A DNA stretch of 64,000 nucleotides from Flavobacteriales bacterium (GCA_016713875.1 JADJOI010000003.1:2170001-2234000); one strand, 5' to 3'; shown: positions 15,704-25,139, numbered from the stretch's first letter. Program-made: numbers and translations. Notes: a model not told the origin generated them from the sequence alone.

Positions 15704-16927
15704 ATGACCCGCCTCGACCGCCTCACCGAGCGCCTCGGCCTGAAGGAGTTCCAGCTGAAAGCCCTGCTGGAGGTCACCAAGGCCATCAATGGCAACGTGG
15801 ACCGCGCCGGCCTGCTGCGGCTCTACGGTGGCATCGTGCACCAGGAGCTGGGCATCACCCGCCTGCTGCTGTATGAGCGCACCGACCGCTGGCAGCTGGC
15901 GCTGAGCCACGGTGTGGGCCACACGCCCCCGTCCATCGACCTCGATGTGCTGGCCACCGCCGGCGAGGGCATCCACCTTACCACCGCCCAGGAAGAGGAC
16001 CGCCTCGCCGGCTTCGACGTGGTGGTGCCCGTGTTCCACGAGCAGCGGCCGCTGGCCTACCTGCTCATCGGCGACCTTGACGAGGACGAACAGCGCATGA
16101 GCCCCTCGGTGAAGCACCTCAACTTCATCCAGACGCTCACCAACCTGATCGTGGTGGCGCTGGAGAACAAGCGCCTCGCCGCCCAGGCCCTGCAGCAGGA
16201 GCGCGACAAGCGCGAGCTGGAGCTGGCCGCCGAGATGCAGGGCATGCTGGTGCCGCAGGAGCTGCCGCGCACCGACCGCTTCGAGGCCGCCGCCTGGTAC
16301 CTGCCCCACCGCCAGGTGGGCGGCGACCACTACGACGTGGTGCACCGCGGCGACCGCATGGTGCTCGTGGTGGCCGACGTCAGCGGCAAAGGCATGGCCG
16401 CCGCGCTGCTGATGAGCAACTTCCAGGCGACGCTGCGCGCGCTGGTGGAGTACTCCAACGATCCCCTCGACGCGCTGGTGCGCGACCTCAACGACAAGGT
16501 GTACGGCAACGCCCGCGGCGAGCGCTTCATCACCTGTTTCCTGGCCGACCTCGACCTGCGCACCGGCGCGATGCGCTATGTGAACTCCGGGCACAACCCG
16601 GTGCTGTTGCGCACCGCGGAGGGCTTCACGGAGCTTTCCACCGGCAGCATCGCGCTGGGCATGATGCCGAAGTTGCCCTTCCTGCAGGTGGGCGCCACCA
16701 CCCTGCCGCCCGGCAGCCTGCTGCTCGCCTACACCGACGGTCTCGTGGAGCAGGAGGACGTGCACGGCCAGGCCTTCGAGCTGGACCAGGTGCGCCGCGC
16801 GGTGGACGAGGTGCGCCACGCGGGGCCGGGCGCCGTGATCGAAGCGGTGGTGGCGCGTTTCGAGGCGCACCGGGGCGGTCAGCCCTACCTGGACGACATC
16901 GCGCTGCTCAGCTGCGCGCTGCGCTGA
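15704..16927 (+). CDS. GAF-like / SpoIIE PP2C phosphatase
   Basis: This 407-residue protein has an N-terminal sensor-like region (about 15-150, GAF-like), then a linker helix rich in Glu/Arg (LQQERDKRELELAAEMQ) and a SpoIIE/PP2C serine phosphatase domain (about 190-405). Metal-binding aspartates and core motifs are visible: GGDHYDVV, VADVSGKGMAAALLMSN, YVNSGHNPVLL, LLLAYTDGLVEQ and DDIALL. Such phosphatases usually dephosphorylate anti-sigma-factor antagonists or similar switches. No STAS or HPK-type partner is nearby. It follows the lpxD-like gene by two bases, so they are probably co-transcribed. Its 3' end overlaps the convergent O-antigen ligase gene by 20 bases. Confidence 0.9.
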   Translation: MTRLDRLTERLGLKEFQLKALLEVTKAINGNVDRAGLLRLYGGIVHQELGITRLLLYERTDRWQLALSHGVGHTPPSIDLDVLATAGEGIHLTTAQEEDRLAGFDVVVPVFHEQRPLAYLLIGDLDEDEQRMSPSVKHLNFIQTLTNLIVVALENKRLAAQALQQERDKRELELAAEMQGMLVPQELPRTDRFEAAAWYLPHRQVGGDHYDVVHRGDRMVLVVADVSGKGMAAALLMSNFQATLRALVEYSNDPLDALVRDLNDKVYGNARGERFITCFLADLDLRTGAMRYVNSGHNPVLLRTAEGFTELSTGSIALGMMPKLPFLQVGATTLPPGSLLLAYTDGLVEQEDVHGQAFELDQVRRAVDEVRHAGPGAVIEAVVARFEAHRGGQPYLDDIALLSCALR

Positions 16928-18365
16928 GCGCTTCACGATCGCGCTGCACCTTCGGGTGGCGCAGGTCGAACAGCACCACCATGGCCGTGAACATCCAGAA
17001 GGGCACTGCGGCCTTGTCGGTGTCCAGGAAGTTGTTCAGCGCACCGTGCAGGTAGTAGGTCACCAGGCCCAGAAAGGCCACCACCAGCAGCGTGCGGTCC
17101 GGGCCCTTGGGCATGCGCGGATACAGACGCATCACGGTCCACACGGTGACCACCACGAGCAGGACCATGAGCAGCATGCCGGGCACGCCCTGTTCGGCCA
17201 GCGGGCCCAGGTACTCGCTGTGCGCATTGCCGCCCGTACCGAAGTTGGTGCTGATGATGGTGCGGTCCTCGCTGGCCTGGAAGGGGGCGTACTGGAACAT
17301 GTAGGTGCCGGGCCCCCAGCCGAACACCGGCCGCTCCTGCCACATGCGCAGGGCCGAGTTCCACCGGTTGAGGCGCTCCAGGTTGCTGGCGTCGCTGCTG
17401 ATGTTGCTGATGCTCTGCACGTGCTCCCCCAGGTCGTCGCTGCTCTCCTCGCGGTTGCGTTCCAGCGCCACGGTGATGCGGTCGGCGTTCACGGCATAGA
17501 GCGCGCCGCCGGAACCGAGCACCAGCAGGAGCGCCCAGGGGGGGATGCGCAGGCGCAGGACCATCAGCATGCCGAAAGCGCCCACCAGGCTCACCCAGGC
17601 GGCACGGGTGTAGCTGAACAACAGCCCCGCTGCGAAGAGCAACAGCATCACCCCCGCATAGCCACGCATCGTGCGTGGCGTCTCCGGCATGAACGGTGCG
17701 GCCACCAGGAAGGGCAGGAAGAAGGCGATGATGGCCCCGTAGCTCGTGTGGTCCTTGAAGAAGGGCGTCATCACCCAGTGCGCGGGGTCCTGCTCGAAAT
17801 GATGTTGCGCGTGGTTGATCAGCGTGTACACGATCACCCCGGCCATGGCGGTGATGAAGAGCCAAATCATGCGCTTCATGTTGCGGCCGTCCTCGAACAG
17901 GCGCGTGGCCATGAAGTAGCAGGTGGTGACGAACCACAGGCGGGCCAGGAGGAACTTGAAGCTCACCAGCGGCATCGCGCTGGGCACGATGCACGCCGTC
18001 ATCCACACCAGCTGGGCCACGATGATGCCGGTGATGGGGTGGCGCAGCACGCCTGGCGCGATCACGCCTTTCTCCAGGGCGACCTTGAGCAGGAAGAGCA
18101 CGGTGAGCCCCACCATGAGCGGTTCGGTGGGCAGGCTGATGCCGATGCCCCCCAGGTCGAGCTGTTCGAGGTTGATGGACAGCGGCGTGGCGAACACGAT
18201 GAAGAGCAGCAGCTTGTCGGCCGCGGCCAGCATGGCCCACACGGCGATGAGGGCCGCGGGCAATAGCGCAAGCCAGGGCATGTCGCGGGCCGTCAGCAGC
18301 AGGTTGAGCAGCACGAAGGCGGCGCACACCACCATGATCCACTGCCGCTTCAACGCCTGCACCAT
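16908..18365 (-). CDS. O-antigen ligase / Wzy-type polymerase
   Basis: This 485-residue polytopic membrane protein has about ten to twelve hydrophobic helices. A large periplasmic loop (about 310-395) carries RWNSALRMWQERPVFGWGPG and the HSEYLGPLAEQG segment with its histidine. These are the hallmarks of the Wzy_C domain shared by O-antigen ligase WaaL and polymerase Wzy. It acts at the periplasmic face of the inner membrane on lipid-linked sugars. It is the last gene of a minus-strand set, with its start (18365) four bases after the end of a Wzz-like gene. Polymerase versus ligase cannot be settled from sequence alone; the neighbouring Wzz-like and flippase genes favour polymerase. Confidence 0.85.
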   Translation of the reverse strand: MVQALKRQWIMVVCAAFVLLNLLLTARDMPWLALLPAALIAVWAMLAAADKLLLFIVFATPLSINLEQLDLGGIGISLPTEPLMVGLTVLFLLKVALEKGVIAPGVLRHPITGIIVAQLVWMTACIVPSAMPLVSFKFLLARLWFVTTCYFMATRLFEDGRNMKRMIWLFITAMAGVIVYTLINHAQHHFEQDPAHWVMTPFFKDHTSYGAIIAFFLPFLVAAPFMPETPRTMRGYAGVMLLLFAAGLLFSYTRAAWVSLVGAFGMLMVLRLRIPPWALLLVLGSGGALYAVNADRITVALERNREESSDDLGEHVQSISNISSDASNLERLNRWNSALRMWQERPVFGWGPGTYMFQYAPFQASEDRTIISTNFGTGGNAHSEYLGPLAEQGVPGMLLMVLLVVVTVWTVMRLYPRMPKGPDRTLLVVAFLGLVTYYLHGALNNFLDTDKAAVPFWMFTAMVVLFDLRHPKVQRDREALSAARS

Positions 18366-18368
18366 GGC

Positions 18369-19307
18369 CTACGGACGATGGCGGAGGGCCAGCAGCACGT
18401 AGGCCAGGAAGAGCGCGCTGGCCATGCTGATGAGGACGATGAGCCAGCGCACCGGGAAGACCTTCTTGTCGGCCACCTCGGGGTAGCCCACCACGTTGGT
18501 GTAGGTGAGCACCTTGTTCACGTCGGTGCGGGCCTTCTCCACGTCGTTGAGGCGGGCCACGTAATTGTCCCGGAAGATGGTGCTCAGCTCGGTGAGCTGC
18601 CGGAACTCACCGCCCTTTTCGCCCAGGGCCTTCAGCAGGCCGCGGGCCTCCTCCCGCGCGGCACCGGAAGCACCGCCGCTCTGCATGCGCAGGTAGCCGC
18701 GGGTCACCTCCTCGGTCTGGGCGTCGTAGTCCAGCAGGCCGGTCTCGCGGCGCAGCTGGTCGAGCCTCGTTTCCACGCTGTCCAGCTTGTGCTTGGCGAT
18801 GGCCATCTCGCGTTCGGAGATGGCGAGCAGTTCGTGCGACTTCTCGCGTTGCAGCCTGCGGGCCAGCAGGTCGGTCTGTCGCAGGATCTCCTGCACCATG
18901 TCGCGCGCCAGCTGCGGGTCCTCGTCGGTCACCTCGATCTGCACGCTCTCGAAGCGCGTCTTGCCGATCTCCACGCGGTCGTGGTATTCCGCGTCCAGGT
19001 AGAACCGCCCCGGCGGCTTGGTGATGTCGATCTCGTAATGGCGGGCCAGGTCGAAGCGCTGCACGAGGCTGTCGCGGATGCTGTTGCTCTCCAGCAACTG
19101 CAGCAGCTGGTCCGTGCGGGTCTCGATGCTGTAGCTCGTGAGGTTCACGGGGAACACCGTGGCGCTGGAGCGGTAGCGCGGGGCGATGAAGGTGGGCCCG
19201 CTGAGCACGGCGCTGAGCACCAGGGCCACCAGGGCGGTGAGGGCCATCGTGCGCCAGCCGCGGCGCAGCACGGTCAGCGCATGGGAAAGGTCGAGCTCAG
19301 CGGCCAT
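18369..19307 (-). CDS. Wzz-like polysaccharide chain-length protein
   Basis: This 312-residue protein has two membrane helices, at about 22-42 and 288-306, around a periplasmic coiled-coil domain (about 150-270), which is the layout of Wzz/PCP co-polymerases that set polysaccharide chain length. The region before the second helix carries EVADKKVFPVRW, close to the Pro/Arg-rich motif usual there. There is no cytoplasmic tyrosine-kinase domain. It overlaps the upstream paralogue (ending at 19297) by 11 bases and lies four bases before the O-antigen ligase gene, so the three form one operon. Confidence 0.8.
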   Translation of the reverse strand: MAAELDLSHALTVLRRGWRTMALTALVALVLSAVLSGPTFIAPRYRSSATVFPVNLTSYSIETRTDQLLQLLESNSIRDSLVQRFDLARHYEIDITKPPGRFYLDAEYHDRVEIGKTRFESVQIEVTDEDPQLARDMVQEILRQTDLLARRLQREKSHELLAISEREMAIAKHKLDSVETRLDQLRRETGLLDYDAQTEEVTRGYLRMQSGGASGAAREEARGLLKALGEKGGEFRQLTELSTIFRDNYVARLNDVEKARTDVNKVLTYTNVVGYPEVADKKVFPVRWLIVLISMASALFLAYVLLALRHRP

Positions 19308-20319
19308 GGTGGGTCTTGATCTTGCGGACGTTCTCCTGCACCACGATCAGCAGCAGGGCCAGGAGGAAGGCGCTGATGGTGCTGACGGCCACCACGAGCC
19401 AGCGCACGGGGTAGCTCTTCTTGTCGGCGGGCTGGGCGTGGTTCACCACGAACTTGTGGGGCAGGTCGCTCTCGTGGTCGGCCTGGGCCTGCTCCAGCTT
19501 CATGCGCAGCACGCTCAGGCGTTTCACCTCGTTGAACTGGCGGTCCTGCAGGGTGACGTAGGCGCCGCCGTACCGGGCCAGCACCTTGAAGCGCTCCTCG
19601 AACTCGCGCACGGCGCGCTGGTCGCCCTTCACGATGGCGGCGCCGAGGTACTCGTTGTAGCGCTCGGTCTGGGTGTGGTAGTCGTGCACGCCCAGCTGGC
19701 GCAGCACCCGCATGCTGTCCTCGATGGCGGCGATCTCCCGCTCCAGCATGGTCACCTTCTCGGCCACCAGCTCCAGACCTTTCTCGGCGCGCTCGCGGTT
19801 CATGTCCTTCCACACGCTGTCCACCTGCGCGGCGATGTAGTTGGCGATGAGGGCGGCGGTGTCGGGCCGGGGATGCAGCACCTCCACGCGCACGCTGCCG
19901 AACTTGGTGTACTCGAAGGTGATGTGGTCCTGGAACGCTTCGCGCAGGTCGGTATTGCGGGTGCGGCTGTCGGGCTTGATGCGGAACGCCCGCATCAGGT
20001 CGAAGGTGGTGGAGGTGCGTTCGCGGATGAGGTCGCTGTTGAGCACCTGCAGCAGCTGTTCGGCGTCCTCGGCATCGCCCAGGGCGAGGATGTCGTCGCG
20101 GCCGGTGCTCTGCTCGGTGAGCAGCGCCTTGCTCACCGAGTTGGTGATGGCCGGGAAGAGGATGACCTCGCTCTTGTAGAGGGGGCGGATGATGAAGGCG
20201 GCGGCCACCCCGGCGACCATCCCCAGCAGGGTGATGCCGAGGATGAGGCGGCGGCGTTCCCAGAGGAAGAGCACCAGGTCGAAGCGGTCGTCCGGCCTGG
20301 CGCTGCGGGCGTCGGTCAT
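19297..20319 (-). CDS. Wzz-like polysaccharide chain-length protein (second)
   Basis: This 340-residue Wzz/PCP-type protein has an N-terminal helix (ILGITLLGMVAGVAAAFII, about 25-45), a periplasmic helical domain, and a C-terminal helix preceded by PADKKSYPVRWL. It shares the ADKK-x-x-PVRW motif with the downstream paralogue but has little other close identity, so the pair is an old duplication. The start at 20319 was chosen because it lies just before the first helix (MTDARSARPDD); longer readings run into the flippase gene in another frame. Two adjacent PCP proteins may set two chain-length classes or form a mixed complex. Confidence 0.8.
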   Translation of the reverse strand: MTDARSARPDDRFDLVLFLWERRRLILGITLLGMVAGVAAAFIIRPLYKSEVILFPAITNSVSKALLTEQSTGRDDILALGDAEDAEQLLQVLNSDLIRERTSTTFDLMRAFRIKPDSRTRNTDLREAFQDHITFEYTKFGSVRVEVLHPRPDTAALIANYIAAQVDSVWKDMNRERAEKGLELVAEKVTMLEREIAAIEDSMRVLRQLGVHDYHTQTERYNEYLGAAIVKGDQRAVREFEERFKVLARYGGAYVTLQDRQFNEVKRLSVLRMKLEQAQADHESDLPHKFVVNHAQPADKKSYPVRWLVVAVSTISAFLLALLLIVVQENVRKIKTHHGR

Positions 20320-20342
20320 GGAAGGGGCTTGGAAAAGGAGGC

Positions 20343-21806
20343 CTAAAGTACGGATCCGGTCCCGCCCGCTGCCGGAGCGCGCAGGCCGCGCAGGTCGGCG
20401 GCCCGCAGGGTGCGCGTGGCGAAGGCCAGCAGCAGGGCCGCGGCGGGCACGCCCAGCAGCACGGTGACCGGCGCGGCGTTCGCCGTGCCCAGGCCCAGGG
20501 CCACGGCGGCGAGGCCGGCGGCGTAGAGCACGGGACCGCCCCACGCGGACGCTCCGCGGGGCAGGCCGAAGCGACGCGCGGCGAGCACGGCCTGGGCGAT
20601 GGCCATGGCGGACTGGGTGATGAGGCTGGCCCAGGCGGCGCCGAGCCCCTGGTGGCGGGGGATCAGCCACAGGTTGAGCGCGAGGTTGGCCACCATGCCC
20701 GCGGCCGCCAGCCGGTTCAGCGTCCGCAGGTCGCCGCCGGCGGTGAGCAGCGTGCCGAAGACGTAGGTGGTGCACACGGCGACGAAGGAGACGCCGAGCA
20801 CGGCCAGCACCGGGGCGCTCTCGGCCACGTGGGCGGTGTAGCGCAGGGCCATCACCTCGGGCGCCAGCAGCACGGCCAGCACGGCCAGCGCCACGGTGCC
20901 CGCCCACACGAGCCGGAACGCGAGGCTGGTGAGCGGGGCCACCGGGGCGCCGTCGCCCAGCAGGCGGCTGAACATGGGCAGCAGCAGGCCCGCCAGCAGG
21001 TAGCCCAGCATGTTGAAGGCCTCGAAGAAGCGGAAGGCCTGCGCGTAGATGCCCGCCTGCAACGGGCCGTCGGGCAGCAGGCGCTCCAGCATCACGGTGT
21101 CGGTGCGGTAGTAGAAGGTCATCAGCAGCACCAGCAGGGCGTAGGGGAAGCTGCGGCGCAGCAGGTCGCCGGCGGCGCGGCCCGGCCAGCGGGGACGCAG
21201 GGCCCGCGTCTGCCGGCGCACCAGGGCCCAGGCCACGCCCACGGCGACCACGTACACCACGGTCTGCGCCTGCACGAACCACAGGATGGGCAGCGGCGCG
21301 TCGGGGCCGCGGCCCCACAGCAGCCAGGCCATGCCGCCGATCAGCAGGGCGCGGTCCAGCACGCTCAGCAGGCTGTCCTGCGCATAGCGCTGCCCGGCGG
21401 CCACGGCACCGCGCAGGAAGAGCAGGAGCGCCGCCAGCGCCTGGTTCACGATGAGCCAGCCCAGCAGGTGCAGCTGCAGGCCACCGTAGCCGAGCACCAG
21501 GGCGGTGGCGAGGGTCACCACGGCGTACAGCACCACCAGGGCGGCGCGCACGCCCAGCAGGCCGGGCAGCTCGGCGGCCATCGTCCCGGGCTCGCGGGCC
21601 AGCCGTCGCGTGGTGTGGTTGGTGAGCCCCAGGTCCAGCAGGATGTTGAGCAGGAAGCTCAGGCTCAGCAGCGCGGCGTAGGTGCCGTAGGCGGCCGCCC
21701 CCACCCGCTCCTGCACGGCGGCATCGATGCCCAGGATGTAGAAGGGCTTCACCAGCAGGTTCAGCACCACCACCAGGGCCAGGTTGCGCAGAAAGCGGCC
21801 TTGCAT
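20343..21806 (-). CDS. Polysaccharide flippase (Wzx/MATE-like)
   Basis: This 487-residue integral membrane protein has about 12-14 hydrophobic helices and the N-terminal pattern RNLALVVVLNLLVKPFYILG...AYGTYAALLSLS, typical of the Wzx/MVF polysaccharide export superfamily. It would flip lipid-linked sugar units across the inner membrane. The start at 21806 lies just after a CACCTTCG element (21812-21819). It heads the minus-strand polysaccharide set of flippase, two chain-length proteins and polymerase/ligase. There are no glycosyltransferase or sugar-nucleotide genes in the set, so the sugar unit must be built elsewhere. The Ala/Gly/Leu-rich composition reflects the GC-rich genome. Confidence 0.85.
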   Translation of the reverse strand: MQGRFLRNLALVVVLNLLVKPFYILGIDAAVQERVGAAAYGTYAALLSLSFLLNILLDLGLTNHTTRRLAREPGTMAAELPGLLGVRAALVVLYAVVTLATALVLGYGGLQLHLLGWLIVNQALAALLLFLRGAVAAGQRYAQDSLLSVLDRALLIGGMAWLLWGRGPDAPLPILWFVQAQTVVYVVAVGVAWALVRRQTRALRPRWPGRAAGDLLRRSFPYALLVLLMTFYYRTDTVMLERLLPDGPLQAGIYAQAFRFFEAFNMLGYLLAGLLLPMFSRLLGDGAPVAPLTSLAFRLVWAGTVALAVLAVLLAPEVMALRYTAHVAESAPVLAVLGVSFVAVCTTYVFGTLLTAGGDLRTLNRLAAAGMVANLALNLWLIPRHQGLGAAWASLITQSAMAIAQAVLAARRFGLPRGASAWGGPVLYAAGLAAVALGLGTANAAPVTVLLGVPAAALLLAFATRTLRAADLRGLRAPAAGGTGSVL

Positions 21807-21811
21807 CGGGG

Positions 21812-21819
21812 CGAAGGTG
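21812..21819 (-). promoter_or_regulatory. Predicted -7 element of flippase operon
   Basis: On the minus strand CACCTTCG lies five bases before the ATG at 21806 and resembles the TAnnTTYG element. A CACATG-type element (21835-21856) is just upstream. Confidence 0.4.
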
Positions 21820-21834
21820 CGAAAGGCGGAGGCA

Positions 21835-21856
21835 GCATGCACATGGGCACATGCAC
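21835..21856. repeat. CACATG-type intergenic element
   Basis: GCATGCACATGGGCACATGC, an ATGCAC/CACATG word repeat like those at 9241-9270 and 26115-26148. It lies 15 bases upstream of the flippase -7 element. Confidence 0.6.
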
Positions 21857-21890
21857 CGAGGGCCGCCCCGCGATCGCGAAGCGGCCCTCG
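21857..21890 (-). terminator. Hairpin after the S74/T9SS gene
   Basis: CGAGGGCCGC and GCGGCCCTCG form a perfect 10-bp stem, and the 14-base loop contains CGCGATCGCG. It lies about 20 bases past the stop at 21910. It has no T-run, so it may stop transcription weakly or stabilise the 3' end. Confidence 0.5.
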
Positions 21891-21909
21891 GCCGGGATCC
21901 AGCGAACCA

Positions 21910-23919
21910 CTACCGCGCCACCTTCACGGCCTTCTTCACCACGACGCTGTCGTTGAGGTAGAGCGTGCAGTGGTAGGTTCCGGGCGCCAGATCGGTCGTG
22001 TTCCAGTCGTGGGTGTAGCTGCCCACCTCACGCACGGCCTCCTCCAGCACCTCCAGCCGCTTGCCGCTGGCATCGCTCACCTCCAGACGCGTGCGGCCCG
22101 GTGCGGCCACCGTGTAGCGCAGCTGCGTGAGGTCCGCCACCGGGTTGGGGATGATGTGCAGGTCGGTGCGCAGGGGGTCGCTTGCGCCTGCCCCTCCACC
22201 TGCCCCTGCCCCTGAACCCATGGTGCGCTGGTCGGCATCGCCATGCGCTGCGCAGCAGGTGGCGAGGTCTTGTTGCAGCGCACTGATCTGGGCTTGTTGC
22301 GCGTCGTTGGCGGACTTCAGCTCCTGGACCGCTCCGATGAGATAGGGGATGATCCCCTCGTAGTTCACGGTGAGCAGGTCGGCCGCAGCGGAGATGACAT
22401 TCCCTGCTGTGTCGGTCACCTCCGGGCGATGCGCTTCGCGCACCAGATGCGGCAACACTTGCTGGAGGTCCTGGGCCAGCACACCCGCCTGGTAGCCGGT
22501 GGGCAGGTTCATCTCCGGGTGATCCTGCGCTGCGAACTCATACGACTTGGGAGCCAGCTGTTCCACCACATCCAGGCAACCGCCCAAGGGCTCGATGTTC
22601 TGCTTGAGCGTGGCATCGCTCGTGACCCACGGACCCAGGGAAAGGTAGCCGTAGCCATCGAACCATGCCGCCCAGCCCGGCCCACCGGACATATCCCGGA
22701 CGGCCGTGCCCCACACCGCGATCGGGTCCTGCGTGATGTACTCCCCATCGGCGAAGAAATAGCCCGACACCACCGATCCGTTCCAATCACCGGCTCCGGT
22801 CAAGGAAGAGACGCCCCAATTGCGGTATGCCCCATCCACCGCCGACCGCAGGCCATAGTTCGCATCTCCCTCCTGCACATTGATGAGGTCCGCGGCGACT
22901 TTGGTGCCACCCACCACATCGTTCTGCGCACGGATCACGATGTCCTCCGCCAGCCCCGTGTTGCGGGTCTTCAGCACATCAAGCTTCGCCCCGGGCTCCA
23001 ACATGCCGATGCCCACCATGTTGCTCTCGTCCGGGCAGCCGCTCAAAGGACCGGGTTGCCAGGCCGTCACGATGTCATCCACGCCGTTGTTCTCCCAGTC
23101 GCAGTCCTGCAACGAACTGATGTCGCGCCATTTGATCACGCCGCGTTCCCCGGAAGGGCTTGGGGTGTCGTCCACCACCAGGATCTTGGTCAGCGTATTG
23201 TCGGCCGGATCATCCGGTAATTGACGGATCCGCGCACGGCCGTTCAAGAGGTCCAACCGCTCGGTCGGGTCGAGTCCTGTACCTTGAAAGTGGCCCAGGC
23301 CGAAGAAGACCTCGTTGCAGGACGTGGCCGGTGTAAATCGTCCTGCCTCCAACCCATCGACCCCAGCGGCCAGCGTGGTGCCCACATTGTTCCGTGTGAA
23401 GATGAACCGCAGTTGATCGGGGCCGTCCGGCTCGCCCAACAGGCCGTTGTCCGACCAGGCCAGGGTCAGGTGGTTCCTGTCGCCGGCCTCGGCCTTCAAG
23501 CCCAGATAGGCCTGGTCCGAGGTGTAGGTGATGTAGGTGCCCTGTTTCATCCAGGGCCGCCATCCACTGTCCTGGTTGCCCCCGCCGTCCAGGTGCAACA
23601 TGGCCTGGGGCTTGTCCACCAGCGCGTTCGCGAAGGGCCCGATACCCAGGAAGCCGCTGAGGTTCACCCCGGTGTAGCCGTTCACCGTTTGCCCGGTATA
23701 CGTGGGCGACAGGGTGACGCGCTGGATCGCATCGGTATACCAGTCGATCGGCTGGTTCGCCCGCGTTTCAATGCGCAACGGGACGATGCTACCGGCATCC
23801 GCACCGAACCACTCCGTGGTGCCGACGGTATTGCCATTCGTATCCCATGCCACCTGCGCACTCGCGTGGAGCGTCATGGCCAAGGCTGCCAGGCAGCCCA
23901 AAAAGTTCTTCGTCTTCAT
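21910..23919 (-). CDS. T9SS-secreted protein with peptidase S74 chaperone-like domain
   Basis: This 669-residue protein has a signal peptide (KNFLGCLAALAMTLHASAQ). A long surface region follows with no repeats I recognise. A peptidase S74 (tailspike/ImmunoAutoChaperone-like) domain from about residue 465 has SDATLKQNIEPLGGCLDVVEQL and GVLAQDLQQVLPHLV. A short coiled coil (VQELKSANDAQQAQISALQQ), a Gly/Ala-rich linker, and a C-terminal T9SS type A tail (NPVADLTQLRYTV...SGKRLEV...LAPGTYHCTLYLND) complete it. S74 domains trimerise and sometimes cleave themselves off. Proteins like this are common on the surface of Bacteroidota, with unknown roles. The Gly/Ala linker at about 22185-22220 is a low-complexity (CCTGCC-rich) stretch. 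Confidence 0.85.
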   Translation of the reverse strand: MKTKNFLGCLAALAMTLHASAQVAWDTNGNTVGTTEWFGADAGSIVPLRIETRANQPIDWYTDAIQRVTLSPTYTGQTVNGYTGVNLSGFLGIGPFANALVDKPQAMLHLDGGGNQDSGWRPWMKQGTYITYTSDQAYLGLKAEAGDRNHLTLAWSDNGLLGEPDGPDQLRFIFTRNNVGTTLAAGVDGLEAGRFTPATSCNEVFFGLGHFQGTGLDPTERLDLLNGRARIRQLPDDPADNTLTKILVVDDTPSPSGERGVIKWRDISSLQDCDWENNGVDDIVTAWQPGPLSGCPDESNMVGIGMLEPGAKLDVLKTRNTGLAEDIVIRAQNDVVGGTKVAADLINVQEGDANYGLRSAVDGAYRNWGVSSLTGAGDWNGSVVSGYFFADGEYITQDPIAVWGTAVRDMSGGPGWAAWFDGYGYLSLGPWVTSDATLKQNIEPLGGCLDVVEQLAPKSYEFAAQDHPEMNLPTGYQAGVLAQDLQQVLPHLVREAHRPEVTDTAGNVISAAADLLTVNYEGIIPYLIGAVQELKSANDAQQAQISALQQDLATCCAAHGDADQRTMGSGAGAGGGAGASDPLRTDLHIIPNPVADLTQLRYTVAAPGRTRLEVSDASGKRLEVLEEAVREVGSYTHDWNTTDLAPGTYHCTLYLNDSVVVKKAVKVAR

Positions 23920-23959
23920 GGTCTTCGTTGTTGTTGTTCAACCGAAGACCGGATCGCTG

Positions 23960-24985
23960 CTACCTCATCACTACGAAACGAACGTATCTTCTCGTGGCCC
24001 CTTCCAAGCGTAGAACGTACTCCCCAGGCGCCCAATGGTGTACAGGCACTGCCAGCACATCCATCGCGCTTACCCCGGCATCCATCAGCCTGCCCACGGC
24101 ATCGTAAGCCTGCCATCGTGTACCTGTACCAGCACCCACTTGCACGAGATCCGCTGCTGGATTAGGCCACACGATGGGCCCTTGTTCACCTGGCTCTCCT
24201 ATGCCCGTGATGAACTCGCAAGGCTGCCCGCTCGGCCGCACGCACACGCCATCCACGAAGTAGTAGGCATCAACATAATCGTCCGATGCCAGATCCATCG
24301 TATCCGTGAGCGCATTGCTGAAGAAGTTGCCGATCACCAGGTACGGGTAGGCACTATCGGCCACGAAGCTGCCGCTCACCAAGGTCCAGTTGGCCGTATC
24401 GCTGATGATGGCCGTGCTGTGCAGGTGCGCGTAGTTCCGAAGGGCGAAAGGCGGTCCGTTCGACCCGGTCCAGATGTTCGGCTCCATGCTGAAGAGCATA
24501 CCCATGTTGTTGCACGCTTGGGTAGGTGACCAATAGCTGCCACCGAACGCCACATTGGTGAAGAAACTCAGGTCGTAGCTAGTTCCGACCACGAGTGGTT
24601 CCAAGAGCTGACAGCCCACGTACTCCCGATAATTGACACCGCCAGCTAAAGCACCATAGGCCAACATCCCCACATAAGCGTCGCCATGCAAGGCATGCTG
24701 GAAACCAAAGCCGTTCAACGGCACGGTGATCAACGTATCCACACCGCCCAATGAGCCGGAGCATGCGTGGAAGTAGTCCGGAGATTCGTTCCACTTCTCC
24801 CAGTGGAGCGGCTTGGAAAAGCCTTGAAAGCTGATGGTCACGGGGCAGGCGGTGTTCTCCTCGAAGCTGGGGTTCGGGACGAGGTTCTGGGCAACAACCC
24901 GGTTGGGCGCAACGAACGGTGAGCAGCAGCACACCAGCCAGACGGCTGCGTGCCGCCACCCACCATCCGTTGTTCGCAGGGTCAT
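23960..24985 (-). CDS. Secreted T9SS cargo protein, unknown function
   Basis: This 341-residue protein, numbered from the ATG at 24985, has a signal-like N-terminus (HAAVWLVCCCSPFVAPN...VVAQ). NLVPNPSFEENTACP, typical of Bacteroidota proteins that begin a galactose-binding-like beta-sandwich after the signal, follows. A beta-rich middle with DYVDAYYFVDGVCV comes next, and a C-terminal sorting tail (WPNPAADLVQV...AVGRLMDAG...WAPGEYVLRL). It should be exported by the type IX system and kept on the surface or released. It lies 40 bases upstream of the S74-domain gene on the same strand and may be co-transcribed. A longer reading up to 25102 gives no signal peptide and is rejected. Confidence 0.75.
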   Translation of the reverse strand: MTLRTTDGGWRHAAVWLVCCCSPFVAPNRVVAQNLVPNPSFEENTACPVTISFQGFSKPLHWEKWNESPDYFHACSGSLGGVDTLITVPLNGFGFQHALHGDAYVGMLAYGALAGGVNYREYVGCQLLEPLVVGTSYDLSFFTNVAFGGSYWSPTQACNNMGMLFSMEPNIWTGSNGPPFALRNYAHLHSTAIISDTANWTLVSGSFVADSAYPYLVIGNFFSNALTDTMDLASDDYVDAYYFVDGVCVRPSGQPCEFITGIGEPGEQGPIVWPNPAADLVQVGAGTGTRWQAYDAVGRLMDAGVSAMDVLAVPVHHWAPGEYVLRLEGATRRYVRFVVMR

Positions 24986-25139
24986 CGTTCGTTCTCGTTC
25001 GTGATACACGGTCCGTGTATCGATCCGGTCAAGATCCGCTTCGTTCAAGTCCTTGTCCGTCGCGGGGTGCGGCAAGGCTCCGCTGAGAGACCGTGTCTGC
25101 ACGGCCCGGTGCTGCCTGGATGGCTCGGCGGTGGCACCT

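Noticed and set aside
16933..18342. Second minus frame of 469 codons over the O-antigen ligase
   Set aside because: Arg/His/Ala/Gly-rich shadow of the true membrane protein reading in 16908-18365.
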